Positions 25,767-34,754 of a DNA stretch of 64,000 nucleotides are shown in pieces. The notes under the pieces were generated by a model that saw only the letters and a list, made by a program, of their open reading frames with translations, searched no databases and was not told where the DNA came from. The DNA is taken from positions 1-64,000 of the forward strand of contig CAZVTR010000002.1 of assembly GCA_964630305.1 (NCBI GenBank). Reading direction: 5' to 3'. The translations under genes and the position numbers were made by a program. The stretch comes from JAKPPT01 sp964630305. Its GTDB lineage: Bacteria > Spirochaetota > Spirochaetia > Treponematales > UBA12059. Within the stretch, counting starts at the first letter, position 1, and each line of letters begins with the position of its first letter.

Positions 25767-26387
25767 ATGAATATACTACGCAAAGAATTCAGATACTCTT
25801 TTAATTATATAACGCTTTATATCATTGGAGCTAATTTTATTATCTATTTTTTAACTATGGCAAGCCCGACTTTGTTTTACAATCTGGCGCTTGTACCGCA
25901 GCTCACGTTATCTGGCTCATTCTGGCAGCCATTTACCTATATGTTTGTACATGCAGGGTTTCAGCATATTTTCTTTAACATGCTCGGTCTCCTCATATTC
26001 GGTCTTGCTGTGGAACGTACCATGGGAAGCAAAGAATTCCTCCTCTTTTATCTTGTAACCGGCACCCTCGCAGGTGTTTTTTCCTTGCTTGCATTTACTG
26101 TAATGAACATTTCAGTCCCGCTTGTTGGAGCTTCTGGAGCAATCTTTGCAGTTCTCTTTGCCTATGCTGTCATCTACCCGCGTTCTATAATTTATATTTG
26201 GGGTATTATACCAGTTCGTGCGCCCCTATTAGTGCTTGGATATACCATTCTTGAAATTGTCAATGAAATTATGGGATTTCAAGGAAATGTAGCGCACCTT
26301 ACCCATCTGGCTGGTTTTGGCTTTTCAGCTGTGTATTTTCCGGTAAGACATGGCATAAACCCCATTAAACGTCTTTTATTGCGGTAA
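25767..26387 (+). CDS. Rhomboid family intramembrane serine protease
   Basis: 206 residues, six transmembrane helices. The catalytic pair is Ser123 in GASGAIF and His180 in AHLTHLAGF; the oxyanion-type HxxxN (H67, N71) is in HIFFNML. It cleaves membrane proteins near the periplasmic face; substrates are unknown. TATATT at 25755-25760 lies 6 nt before the ATG and no Shine-Dalgarno is present, so the mRNA is probably leaderless. Confidence 0.93.
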   Translation: MNILRKEFRYSFNYITLYIIGANFIIYFLTMASPTLFYNLALVPQLTLSGSFWQPFTYMFVHAGFQHIFFNMLGLLIFGLAVERTMGSKEFLLFYLVTGTLAGVFSLLAFTVMNISVPLVGASGAIFAVLFAYAVIYPRSIIYIWGIIPVRAPLLVLGYTILEIVNEIMGFQGNVAHLTHLAGFGFSAVYFPVRHGINPIKRLLLR

Positions 26388-26461
26388 CGAACATCACATT
26401 TTTGTACTACACAAAAATATTCATGCTACTACAAAAGTTTTAAGCAATCCTAGCACTGGAC

Positions 26462-27226
26462 ATGCCGATATTTATGGTGATGCGTAATAAAAATGTAATC
26501 ATATTGCTCGTATTTGCTTTACTATCATTATTTAGCCTGAACTCTGCAAATAAAACCATCAATGCTGCACAAGATTATTTTATTCAAGGAATCTTTACAG
26601 CCGATATTTTTTCTCCACCAAGTCCCGAAGGTTTTACAGAACTTGGAGACCCTGCATGGACACCTCTCTATACAGCGCAAGAATTAGCAGAAGCAGTATT
26701 TACTGAAGCTTCATGGGTTTTTTCCGGCATAATCTGGGGATTCACATTTGAATACACACCTTACGATAAAACGAGAAAAGTTGCAGAATCATTTCAATTA
26801 ACCCCCCGCGGTGCTATCAAACGCGGAAGCAGCGGATTGCGAATCTTAGAAACTAACCTTGACGGAGGGACACTTGTAGTGAATGCGCTCTACTATCCCA
26901 CCGCATCAGAGCTTTCAGAACTCCTGGCATGGAAACAAGCATCCTATAAAATTGCTCAGGGAAGAGCCTATAGCCCCGCATTCCCGCCAATAATTGCTAT
27001 GCAGGCACAAGAACGAGTGCAGGCACGCATTACGGCTATGGGCGAAGCAGTAAAAGAAGCAGTGAGAGAATATGCACGGGGAATCACCTATAACAAACCA
27101 AGAATAATCCGGGGAATATGCAGTCTCGCAGAACAGCCTAAAATAATCATTGCGAGCGGCCAATATCTGGCACAGGTGAAAATTTACTTACATATATCCG
27201 AAATCATTTCATACGGGACATACTAA
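26462..27226 (+). CDS. Exported hypothetical protein
   Basis: 254 residues with an N-terminal signal peptide (about 9-30) and no lipobox. The mature part is rich in helices near the C-terminus (REYARGITYNKPRIIRG) and is probably periplasmic. Starts at 26462, 26474 or 26480 are all possible; none has a strong ribosome site. The family is not recognised. Confidence 0.6.
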   Translation: MPIFMVMRNKNVIILLVFALLSLFSLNSANKTINAAQDYFIQGIFTADIFSPPSPEGFTELGDPAWTPLYTAQELAEAVFTEASWVFSGIIWGFTFEYTPYDKTRKVAESFQLTPRGAIKRGSSGLRILETNLDGGTLVVNALYYPTASELSELLAWKQASYKIAQGRAYSPAFPPIIAMQAQERVQARITAMGEAVKEAVREYARGITYNKPRIIRGICSLAEQPKIIIASGQYLAQVKIYLHISEIISYGTY

Positions 27227-27266
27227 CAGAGCAAAAAACTGCAATCGATACAACCAAAACTAAAGC

Positions 27267-28154
27267 TTATGCAAGCCTTATTTTTTCTACCTCTTCATGC
27301 ATTGCTTCAAGCCGTTCCATAATGGCATCAACAACAGCTTGTTTTTTATCATCGCGGAAATGCAGTTCATGCTTGATTTTTTCGCGAAACTCTTCGCAAA
27401 CAATCGGCTCACTGATTTTAAATACCAGCTTATCCGGACAGATTAAATCTTCATGCATTTCACCTTCCGGATTGATTCTCAGCATATTGCCGTTTATCGA
27501 TACCAGCACCATGTAATCAAACGATCGCACATACGAATCAATTTCTCGCACGCCTCGTTTAGTTGAAGGATCCCATGGCCTGTAGCGTGTTCCTGCAGGA
27601 AAAACGAGCACAGGATACCCCTGATACTTCATCTCATTCAATGCCTTCATCGCTGCATGGTTTATTTCCCTGCTCTTCATGAGTTCTTTGACAAGCTCTT
27701 TGGGATCTTTGAGTTTTTCCTTTATTATTTCTAACGATCTGCTCGGATAGATAACTATCCTGCTGTACGCCTCAGAAAATGCTGTAACAACCGGATTGGT
27801 TTCATTAAGTTTATAACCGGCTATCGCAATGAGCTTATCTGCAAGCTCAGCGCATTTACCGCCTTGTTTTCTGAGGAGATAATGAAAGACCGGCAAATCA
27901 AAATTGCTGTAATGTTCCGGCAGAATAAGACAGGATTTCCCCTGCTGTACAAAATCAAGCAATTGCTCAAGATGCTGATGCTCAAGAATCCCTGAACCAG
28001 GAAGCAAATTCTCTTCTATAATTTGATCTATATACCCTAAAATCGTTTTATTGCTAGGCTGATACACGTTCTCATCTGAAACCTTCATTTGAGCACGTGA
28101 TGATTCAATCATCTTCATGATTAAACCGGAATATTTTTTGCTTATGGGTTCCAT
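27267..28154 (-). CDS. Acyltransferase of the glycerol-phosphate (PlsC/PlsB) superfamily
   Basis: 295 residues. The catalytic HX4D box is H81-YSNF-D86 and a later FPAGTRYRP replaces the common FPEGTRS. Enzymes of this family acylate glycerol-3-phosphate or lysophosphatidate at the cytoplasmic membrane. There are no obvious membrane helices, so it is a peripheral enzyme, perhaps nearer the soluble G3P acyltransferases. It is single-gene. Its partner in lipid synthesis may be the second acyltransferase at 37770. Confidence 0.85.
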   Translation of the reverse strand: MEPISKKYSGLIMKMIESSRAQMKVSDENVYQPSNKTILGYIDQIIEENLLPGSGILEHQHLEQLLDFVQQGKSCLILPEHYSNFDLPVFHYLLRKQGGKCAELADKLIAIAGYKLNETNPVVTAFSEAYSRIVIYPSRSLEIIKEKLKDPKELVKELMKSREINHAAMKALNEMKYQGYPVLVFPAGTRYRPWDPSTKRGVREIDSYVRSFDYMVLVSINGNMLRINPEGEMHEDLICPDKLVFKISEPIVCEEFREKIKHELHFRDDKKQAVVDAIMERLEAMHEEVEKIRLA

Positions 28155-28264
28155 ACAAGAAAACCTCCAAGTGTCTCAAATATTGTTGCAGTATGCCATT
28201 ATATTGCCTTATTGAATTATTTGTCAATCTTTACACTTTTTTTAATTTTGTAAAAAATGCAGAA

Positions 28265-29500
28265 TTACTTAAAATCTATGCCAAACCAATCTTCGATATT
28301 TGATTGCTGTTTATCGATAAGTCCGAGATCGACATGCGCTGTAGTTTCTCCGATTAACCAGTTTCGCTTTTGATATGTGAACTTGGCGCCTTTTGCGTCT
28401 ATTCCCACTCCAATGAGCGCATGTTCATGCACAAGTGAAATCATGAGAATAGCATCGATATGTTCATAGTCTAAAAGAATAGCCATAACGAGTACACGGG
28501 AATCGCAGTCACCTGTTTGTTCAAACGCAGCGGTTATTGGATTGACAACATCGGAACCTTCCGGGTTTCGTACATAGGTAAAATTTTGCACCCAAGCGAG
28601 CAATGCTCGGACATACCCTTCTGGCTGCACAGGTATACCAAAATGCGGCTGTACAGAAGCGGACACATTCTTATTGAGAGATACACTTGCAGTTTGACCG
28701 CTAGAAGTTTCCCATACAAGCGAAAACTGCATCGCAAGCTGTACGAGTTCACTGTATGAAGCCTTGTATATCTGGCGATAAAACCGCCGCACTGCATCCT
28801 CAACAAGTTCAGGCACTGCTCCATATGGCAAGAGTACTGAATATTCCCGCTCGACTAGCTGCTGTACCAGGTTAGCATAAGTCTTATCGTAGACACAGGG
28901 GATAGAAATGCCGCTAAAAGAAATCTGCTTGCTTACAAGCTGAGGTTTACTGCGAGATCGCTCTGCCGTTGTAAAAGGGCCTGGCTTTAATCTATCGTTT
29001 GCGCGCAAAGAAAATCCGTCCAGTATCGATTCGAGCACTGGCTTTGCATCCTTAAACAACGTGCTTTTTGTATAGGCAAGCAAAACAAAATCAAAATTTT
29101 TTTCTCCGTCCAGAAGCTTTGCGGGTTCCTGGCTGTCGATGCTTAAAATGTATCCCTGTAAGTTATTCTGAAATTGCGCAAGGTGGATTCGCGATTTTCT
29201 TCCCGCATACTCAAACGACCATGCATCCAGCGATTTTGCCTGCAATTTGCTGTTTATCTGCCCGGCAAGCATATCAATCGAAGTATATGTTTGTGGGGGA
29301 TAGATTACTAAATCTACAACAATATTCCCCTGCGGATTGGTAAAAGTAAATTTACTTGATCCATCGCTCTGTACGAGCGAAAAACCTTCTGGAAGATCTA
29401 TAAAAAAGCCTTGATTAGAATTGAGTTCAACAGCGAATGCATTCAAAATACAGACTATGCAAACACTAAACGCAATAAAAAATTTAAAAAACTGGTTCAT
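28265..29500 (-). CDS. Exported protein with transglutaminase-like C-terminal domain
   Basis: 411 residues with a signal peptide (about 1-24). The C-terminal part has TGDCDSRV (Cys near residue 332) and LVHEHALIGV (His), then GETTAH, which fits the Cys-His-Asp/Glu pattern of bacterial transglutaminase-like domains, often peptidases. The N-terminal ~180 residues look beta-rich and are not recognised. It is probably periplasmic or surface. There is no clear operon partner. Confidence 0.7.
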   Translation of the reverse strand: MNQFFKFFIAFSVCIVCILNAFAVELNSNQGFFIDLPEGFSLVQSDGSSKFTFTNPQGNIVVDLVIYPPQTYTSIDMLAGQINSKLQAKSLDAWSFEYAGRKSRIHLAQFQNNLQGYILSIDSQEPAKLLDGEKNFDFVLLAYTKSTLFKDAKPVLESILDGFSLRANDRLKPGPFTTAERSRSKPQLVSKQISFSGISIPCVYDKTYANLVQQLVEREYSVLLPYGAVPELVEDAVRRFYRQIYKASYSELVQLAMQFSLVWETSSGQTASVSLNKNVSASVQPHFGIPVQPEGYVRALLAWVQNFTYVRNPEGSDVVNPITAAFEQTGDCDSRVLVMAILLDYEHIDAILMISLVHEHALIGVGIDAKGAKFTYQKRNWLIGETTAHVDLGLIDKQQSNIEDWFGIDFK

Positions 29501-29591
29501 ACCAGTCTAGTATAGCATAAAAAATTAAAAAATAATACGATACCAAATGAAATTTAGAGCAGCTTATCGTATACTATCAGTAGGAGTGTTT

Positions 29592-31322
29592 ATGAAAAAA
29601 AGCCATTTTTTTGTTTTATTAATTTTATTGGTCACAGCCGTTTCTGCCTATAACTGCTCACTTTTCAAAGATAAAGTTGATACGCCGCAGTTTACGCCTC
29701 AAGGCGGGGTATACCATACAGTTCAAACTGTCACTATTACATGCGCGACAATAGGCGCAACAATTCGATATACCTTAGATAATTCTGATCCATCTCCAAC
29801 ACACGGGTTCATTTACGAAAATAGTGGTTTGACAAAAATATACATATCATCAGGCACTACTCTCAAAGCAATTGCATACAAACCAGGCTTAAAGGATTCT
29901 GATATTGCAGCTGCAGCCTATGCAATACCCAGTTTTGGCTTTTTGGATCAAACGTTTGGAAATGGCGGCAAAGTTACCACTGATAATGGCATCGGGACTA
30001 ATAATGAAGCAAATGCAGTTGCAATACAACGTGATGGAAAAATTGTGTTAGCAGGATAAAGTTACAATGGAACATATAATCAGTTTGCCTTAGCTCGATA
30101 CAACCAGGATGGTACCTTGGATGCAACATTTGGAGGTACTGGTTTTGTTTCTACTCAAGCAGGAAGTAGTAATAGTGAAGCCAAGGCAATTGCAATACAG
30201 AGCGACGGGAAAATTGTTGTTGCAGGATATGACTATTATTCTGACGATCAAGTTTTTGCCCTAGCTCGATATAACCAGGATGGTTCACTGGATGACTCTT
30301 TTGGATCTAGTGGCATTGCTACTGTCAATTTCGGAATCTTTGAAGATACCGCTAATGCAATTGCAATACAGAGCGACGGGAAAATTGTGGTTGCTGGATA
30401 TTTCTTTAATGGTGTTGAAAACGATTTATTACTGGTTCGATATAACCAGGACGGTTCATTAGACACTTCATTCGGGAATCTGAATAATGGTAAAGTTATT
30501 CAGAATCTTGTTACTGGTGATGATGGAGCCAATGCACTTGCAATACAGAGCGACGGAAAAATTGTTGTCGCAGGCTATGTTACATATGGAAATAAAGATT
30601 TTGTTCTAGCTAGATTTGATCAAAATGGTTCATTGGATACATCTTTTGATGGAGGCACTGGTAGAGTTATTACCCATATCAATCCTAGTGATACTGATGA
30701 AGCTAATGCTATTGCCATACAGCGCGATGGAAAAATTATAGTCGTAGGATATGTTAATAATGGTTCTGCAAATAATTTTGCTCTGGTGAGATACAACCCA
30801 GACGGTTCACCTGATATATCATTTGGAACAAATGGTATTGTTACTACTTCCATAGTCGCTGGTAATAGTGAGGCAAAGGCTGTTGCTATACAGAGTGATG
30901 GGAAAATTGTGGTTATAGGATGTGACAGCGCCGATTTCAATTTCGCTCTAGCACGATATAACCAAAATGGTTCATTGGATACATCGTTTGGGAATATGGG
31001 TATTGTTGTTACATCTATAAATCCAGGTAGCACTGATGGAGCTTATGCTGTTGCACTCCAGCCTGATGGAAAAATTGTTGCTGCAGGGTATACCGGTAAT
31101 GGAACCAACAATATATTTGCTATTGCAAGATATACCACCGCAGGTTCATTAGACCCATCTTTTGGACTGGGAAGGGGTATAGTTACAAAAGATTTTGGAA
31201 ATTTTGATGATAAAGCGACTGCCATTGCTATTCAAAGTAATGGGAAGCTTGTTGTCGCTGGTTACTGCAATAGTGGCACCGATGTTAGCCCTGATTATGA
31301 TTTCACAATTGTAAGGTATTGA
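29592..31322 (+). pseudogene. Delta-60-repeat (DUF5122) surface protein interrupted by one stop codon
   Basis: Start ATG 29592 with AGGAG upstream. A signal peptide with Cys22 is a possible non-canonical lipobox. Then comes a CHB_HEX_C-like domain, then about eight ~55-residue delta-60 repeats (core A-I-Q-x-D-G-K-I-V-V-A-G-Y ... F-A-L-A-R-Y-N-x-D-G-S-L-D). The frame is broken once, at TAA 30057-30059, exactly where the repeat consensus has Tyr (LAG-stop-SYNG), and continues in the same frame to 31322. A single substitution or a sequencing error explains it. Such repeats form propeller-like surface or exported proteins of unknown role. Confidence 0.85.
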
Positions 31323-31406
31323 AAAAACATATCCTTGCAACTTGCATTGTTCTTTGATATAGTCAGCACGCGTTCCAGCGGCGGGGACACACTGTTATTA
31401 TAGCCG

Positions 31407-31444
31407 CGGCGGTCGTTCTGCTACCCGCCTCATCAAAACAAGGA
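31407..31444 (+). ncRNA. preQ1 class I riboswitch
   Basis: A P1 stem GGCGG/CCGCC (31408-31412 with 31425-31429), loop UCGUUCUGCUAC with the expected C (31424) before the 3' strand, and an A-rich tail UCAUCAAAACAAGG ending in the Shine-Dalgarno of the next gene. GGUCG, UACCC and CAAAACAAGG are the same as in the Thermoanaerobacter tengcongensis aptamer as I recall it. Binding preQ1 would close a pseudoknot that hides AAGGAG, so control is translational. Confidence 0.88.
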
Positions 31445-31450
31445 GATCTC

Positions 31451-32191
31451 ATGTCAGATTCTTCTTTTCTTCATTCCGGAAACCGTTTTAGGTATCTGGA
31501 CCTCATTATGGCATATTTCGTTACCGTGCTTATCGTAAGCAACATTGCGTCATCTGCAAAAATTGTAGACCTTGGTTTTTCACTGTTTGGCGTACAGATG
31601 GCCTTTGACGGAGGGACACTGCTCTTCCCCCTCTCCTATATTTTTGGAGATATTTTAACCGAAGTATACGGATTTCGAGCCTCACGCAGGGTAATCTGGA
31701 CCGGTTTTGCTGCTCTTGCGCTTTCCTCAATGGTGTTTTTTGTCCTTAAACTGCTTCCGGCAGAAAGTCAGTGGGAAAACTATGCAGGTTCAAACGCATA
31801 CAATGCCATTCTTGGCGGTATGAGTTCCGGCGGCATAGTGCTCGCAAGCCTTGCTGGTTATTGGGCTGGAGAATTTTCTAATTCAGTTATTTTGACAAAA
31901 ATGAAAATTATTACCAAAGGAAAATGGCTCTGGATGCGTACCATCGGCAGCACGCTCGTCGGAGAGTTTGTTGATACCGCGGTATTCGTGCTCATTGCAA
32001 GCATAACCGGAGTTTTTGGCTGGGAACTCTTCATAACGCTCACCCTCACAAATTATCTCTTTAAATGCGCAATCGAAGCCTTGATGACACCTGTCACCTA
32101 TATCGTTGTGCGTAAGCTAAAAAAAGCCGAAGGCGTTGATACATACGATGTCGGTGTATCAATGAATCCTTTCGGAACCGAACAAGCCTAG
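31451..32191 (+). CDS. yhhQ: Queuosine-precursor (preQ0/preQ1) transporter, YhhQ/VUT family
   Basis: 246 residues with about six transmembrane helices and the family motifs FDGGTLLFPLSYIFGDILTEVYG (spread over residues 52-75), IGSTLVGEFVDTAVF and LTNYLFKCAIEALMTP. It imports queuosine precursors for tRNA modification. The directly upstream preQ1-I aptamer gives independent support for the substrate. The ribosome site AAGGAG is part of that aptamer. It is monocistronic. Confidence 0.93.
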   Translation: MSDSSFLHSGNRFRYLDLIMAYFVTVLIVSNIASSAKIVDLGFSLFGVQMAFDGGTLLFPLSYIFGDILTEVYGFRASRRVIWTGFAALALSSMVFFVLKLLPAESQWENYAGSNAYNAILGGMSSGGIVLASLAGYWAGEFSNSVILTKMKIITKGKWLWMRTIGSTLVGEFVDTAVFVLIASITGVFGWELFITLTLTNYLFKCAIEALMTPVTYIVVRKLKKAEGVDTYDVGVSMNPFGTEQA

Positions 32192-32234
32192 CACAAACTC
32201 AGTTTGTCCCTCCTGCTTGCCAATTGTTTTACGT

Positions 32235-32302
32235 GAGCGGCGGCCGTCGTCAAACCTTGTCAGAGACTAATCTTTTAAACGAGCGGCGACCGTCGTCAAA
32301 CC
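32235..32302 (+). repeat. 22-nt direct repeat, two copies
   Basis: Two 22-nt copies at 32235-32256 and 32281-32302 differ at one base (GAGCGGCGGCCGTC versus GAGCGGCGACCGTC, both continuing GTCAAACC). They lie in the gap between yhhQ and rsmI, which holds no convincing ORF. Confidence 0.75.
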
Positions 32303-32355
32303 ATAACGGAGGCAGCCGTATTACACGAAAAGCACGCCTACCTAAAACAATGCTG

Positions 32356-32369
32356 GAGGGACAGACCCC
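32356..32369 (+). repeat. GAGGGACAGACCCC element, copy 1
   Basis: A 14-nt word identical to 34877-34890, where it lies inside a methyltransferase gene. The GGG...CCC arms could form a tiny hairpin. Similar words are frequent in some environmental bacterial genomes, but I cannot check their distribution here. Confidence 0.6.
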
Positions 32370-32464
32370 TTTTTATATCCAGAGCCTGCAGCCGTCGGCA
32401 TGCCATCAGCGCACCCGCAATCATTGCTATAGAATTTCCGGCAATTCTAATGCATACTATCAGT

Positions 32465-33145
32465 ATGGCAGTTTTTTATATTGTTGCCACACCAATTGGC
32501 AATCTGGAAGATATTACGCTCAGGGCAATTCGCATTTTACAAGAAGTTGATATTGTTGCTTGTGAAGACACCAGGCATACACTTAAACTACTAAATCATC
32601 TTGGCATTCAAAAAAAACTCATTTCCTGCCATGCTCAGGATGAAGAACGAGGCAGTGCCAAAATAGTGGAATTGCTCAACGAAGGACTCGCTGTAGCTTA
32701 TTGCTCCGATGCGGGAACACCAGGCTTGAGCGATCCCGGGATTCTAGCTGTAAATCGTGCACGTGATGCAGGCCACACTATTATCCCTGTACCGGGTGTG
32801 AGTGCTTTTACAACCCTCATTTCAGCGGGAGGCATTTTTTTTAAATCTGTTACATTTGAAGGCTTTCTATCAATTAAAGCGGGGAAACGCCGGACACGGC
32901 TGACAGAACTCATGAGCCGCCCAGAAGCCTTCGTTATTTACGAAAGCCCTTTTCGAATCGTAAAGCTTTTAAAGGAAATTGCCGATATAGATAGTGAACG
33001 GTTGATTTGCCTGGGCCGAGAACTGACTAAAGTGCATGAGGAATTCGTAACCGGTACAGCGCAACATGTACTTGATGTTTTTGAACATCGAGATACAATA
33101 AAAGGAGAATTTGCGGTACTTGTATCCGCCGCAAAAAAAGAATAA
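32465..33145 (+). CDS. rsmI: 16S rRNA 2'-O-methyltransferase RsmI
   Basis: 226 residues from ATG 32465 (an in-frame ATG at 32450 is possible). It methylates the ribose of C1402 in 16S rRNA. Family motifs are VATPIGNLEDIT at the N-terminus, ACEDTRHT, SDAGTPGLSDPG and PGVSAF, with the YESPFR segment. No ribosome site is evident. The FlgM promoter lies over its stop codon. Confidence 0.94.
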   Translation: MAVFYIVATPIGNLEDITLRAIRILQEVDIVACEDTRHTLKLLNHLGIQKKLISCHAQDEERGSAKIVELLNEGLAVAYCSDAGTPGLSDPGILAVNRARDAGHTIIPVPGVSAFTTLISAGGIFFKSVTFEGFLSIKAGKRRTRLTELMSRPEAFVIYESPFRIVKLLKEIADIDSERLICLGRELTKVHEEFVTGTAQHVLDVFEHRDTIKGEFAVLVSAAKKE

Positions 33146-33170
33146 AATAAAATAAGGCGTAAGCCGATAT
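33143..33170 (+). promoter_or_regulatory. Sigma-28 (FliA)-type promoter of flgM
   Basis: TAAA (33143-33146), 16 nt, then GCCGATAT (33163-33170), compared with the flagellar consensus TAAA-N15-GCCGATAA. It is 22 nt upstream of the flgM ATG and overlaps the rsmI stop. Confidence 0.7.
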
Positions 33171-33191
33171 TATAGTACAGAGGAGCTGGCA

Positions 33192-33473
33192 ATGATTATC
33201 GACAGGTTAAATTCAGCAGAACCCATTCAGCCTAAAAAGAACAATACAGTTACCGCACACAAGGTCCAGAAATCAGAGGGTGATTCTGTAAGCCTTTCTG
33301 CTGACGCACTTGAAAAAGCTGAACTGTATGCAGCTCTTGAAATTGCCCGCTCAGCCCCAGATGAACGCCTTGCTCTTATAGAAGAACTAAAAGCAAAAAT
33401 AAATGATCCGGCTTACATCAATGAAGAAGTTCTGGGGAAAACTGCAGATGGTATTCTCGATCAGCTGCTATAA
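33192..33473 (+). CDS. flgM: Anti-sigma-28 factor FlgM
   Basis: 93 residues. N-terminal MIIDRLNSAEP, then DSVSLSADALEKAE and a C-terminal helical half with APDERLALIEELKAKINDPAY, as in FlgM. It holds the flagellar sigma factor FliA inactive until the export apparatus is complete. GAGGAG lies 6 nt before the ATG. A sigma-28-like promoter and a strong terminator bracket the gene, so it is a monocistronic late flagellar unit. Confidence 0.88.
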   Translation: MIIDRLNSAEPIQPKKNNTVTAHKVQKSEGDSVSLSADALEKAELYAALEIARSAPDERLALIEELKAKINDPAYINEEVLGKTADGILDQLL

Positions 33474-33502
33474 ATACAAGCCGAGATTACTAAGCATTTG
33501 AG

Positions 33503-33528
33503 AGCGGAAGATTTCTTCCGCTTTTTTT
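33503..33528 (+). terminator. Rho-independent terminator of flgM
   Basis: A 9-bp perfect stem AGCGGAAGA/TCTTCCGCT (33503-33511 with 33514-33522) followed by TTTTTTT. Confidence 0.92.
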
Positions 33529-33601
33529 ATACAATATTGGAAAGCTTTGATATACTACTAGTAACTATATGTTTATAAAACATACCATGAGGGGATGATT
33601 T

Positions 33602-34750
33602 ATGGCAGATTTCCATTATGCAGTTAACACAGAATGCTATATTGGGCCGGATACGCTTTTCAAACTCCCCTTTTTAGCCGGTAAATACACTCATAGAGCG
33701 CTCCTAATAGCGGATCCTAATCTCGCAGAGTTAGAAATATTGGAAAAAATTCAGGCTACCCTGCAGGGCCGGTCTATTGAAACTATTCTTTTCGATGAAC
33801 TTGGCAAAACAGCAGATGTGCAGACGGTTGAAAATGCCGCAGAGCTTGCGCGAGGGAGCAGAGCTCCGCTTATAATAGCTGTAGGCGGCATCAGAGCCCT
33901 CCACTGTGCAAAGGCTGCAGCATGCCTTGCACCCGGTACGCGCAGCGCGCTTTCCTGGCTAGACGGAGAACCCATTACCGAAGAACCTTTACGGTTAATC
34001 CTAATGCCCACGACCCTCCGGGATCCTTTCCTGCTTTCTGGAGAATGTATTATTACCGACTCACGAAACAGCGCTGCTGTGCATGCAGTTGCAGGGAAAG
34101 GCATAGAAAAAGCTATCATTATTGATCCAAATCTTTCACAAAAAATGTCACAAAAAATGAAAGCTGCTGCCATTCTTGATGGCATGATGAGCGTTGCAGA
34201 AGGGCTTGTCTCAACTAAAGCAAATTTTTACGCCGATTTGCTCTTAAACAAGGCAATGGTACTGTATGTCGAAGCACTCAATACAATTATTGAACGGCCT
34301 GATGATCCTGCAGGCCTTGAAAGCGCCTGTAATGCTCAATTTCTTGCAGTGCTCAGCCTTGCCACCACGAGTCCCGGTCTAGGAACAGCGCTGACATACG
34401 CCCTCAATAGCCGCTGGCATATACCCAAAGCTAATATTGCAACGGTAGTGCTTCCCTATCTCTTAGAAGAGCTTGCAACAATTCAAATTGAAAAGATAGC
34501 TCACCTTCACTTCTTATTCGGCGAAGAAAAACGCGAAGAGACCGCTGATCAGAAAGCTGCTTTTGTTATCGAAAGTCTCCGTACCGTTCTCGGTGTACTA
34601 AAAATACCAAGCCGCCTCAAAGATTTCGAACTCAACCTTGAGTATTTAGTCCAAACAGCTGAAGTTGCACGCGCAATGAGCTTTTTATCATTTCATCCGC
34701 GCAACATAACTGTAGACGAAATATTCGATTTTATTAAGAAAATCTATTAG
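33602..34750 (+). CDS. Degenerate iron-containing alcohol dehydrogenase/dehydroquinate-synthase-fold protein
   Basis: 382 residues matching the Fe-ADH fold along its length, but with most catalytic features gone. The NAD loop GGGS-x2-D is VGGIRALHCAK. Of the four metal ligands, the Asp remains (ILDGMMS) while the His four residues later is Ser, the next (usually G-x-x-H) is Thr in GLGTALTYALNSRW, and the fourth (usually P-H-G) is Lys in IPKANIATVVLP. It is likely non-enzymatic or uses a different chemistry. An ATG downstream of AGGGGATG leads the frame. The methyltransferase gene follows after 4 nt. Confidence 0.75.
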   Translation: MADFHYAVNTECYIGPDTLFKLPFLAGKYTHRALLIADPNLAELEILEKIQATLQGRSIETILFDELGKTADVQTVENAAELARGSRAPLIIAVGGIRALHCAKAAACLAPGTRSALSWLDGEPITEEPLRLILMPTTLRDPFLLSGECIITDSRNSAAVHAVAGKGIEKAIIIDPNLSQKMSQKMKAAAILDGMMSVAEGLVSTKANFYADLLLNKAMVLYVEALNTIIERPDDPAGLESACNAQFLAVLSLATTSPGLGTALTYALNSRWHIPKANIATVVLPYLLEELATIQIEKIAHLHFLFGEEKREETADQKAAFVIESLRTVLGVLKIPSRLKDFELNLEYLVQTAEVARAMSFLSFHPRNITVDEIFDFIKKIY

Positions 34751-34754
34751 AGCA

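Noticed and set aside
29547..30059. A separate short exported protein at 29547-30059
   Set aside because: It is the first part of the delta-60 gene: same frame, same repeat register, broken by one stop codon.
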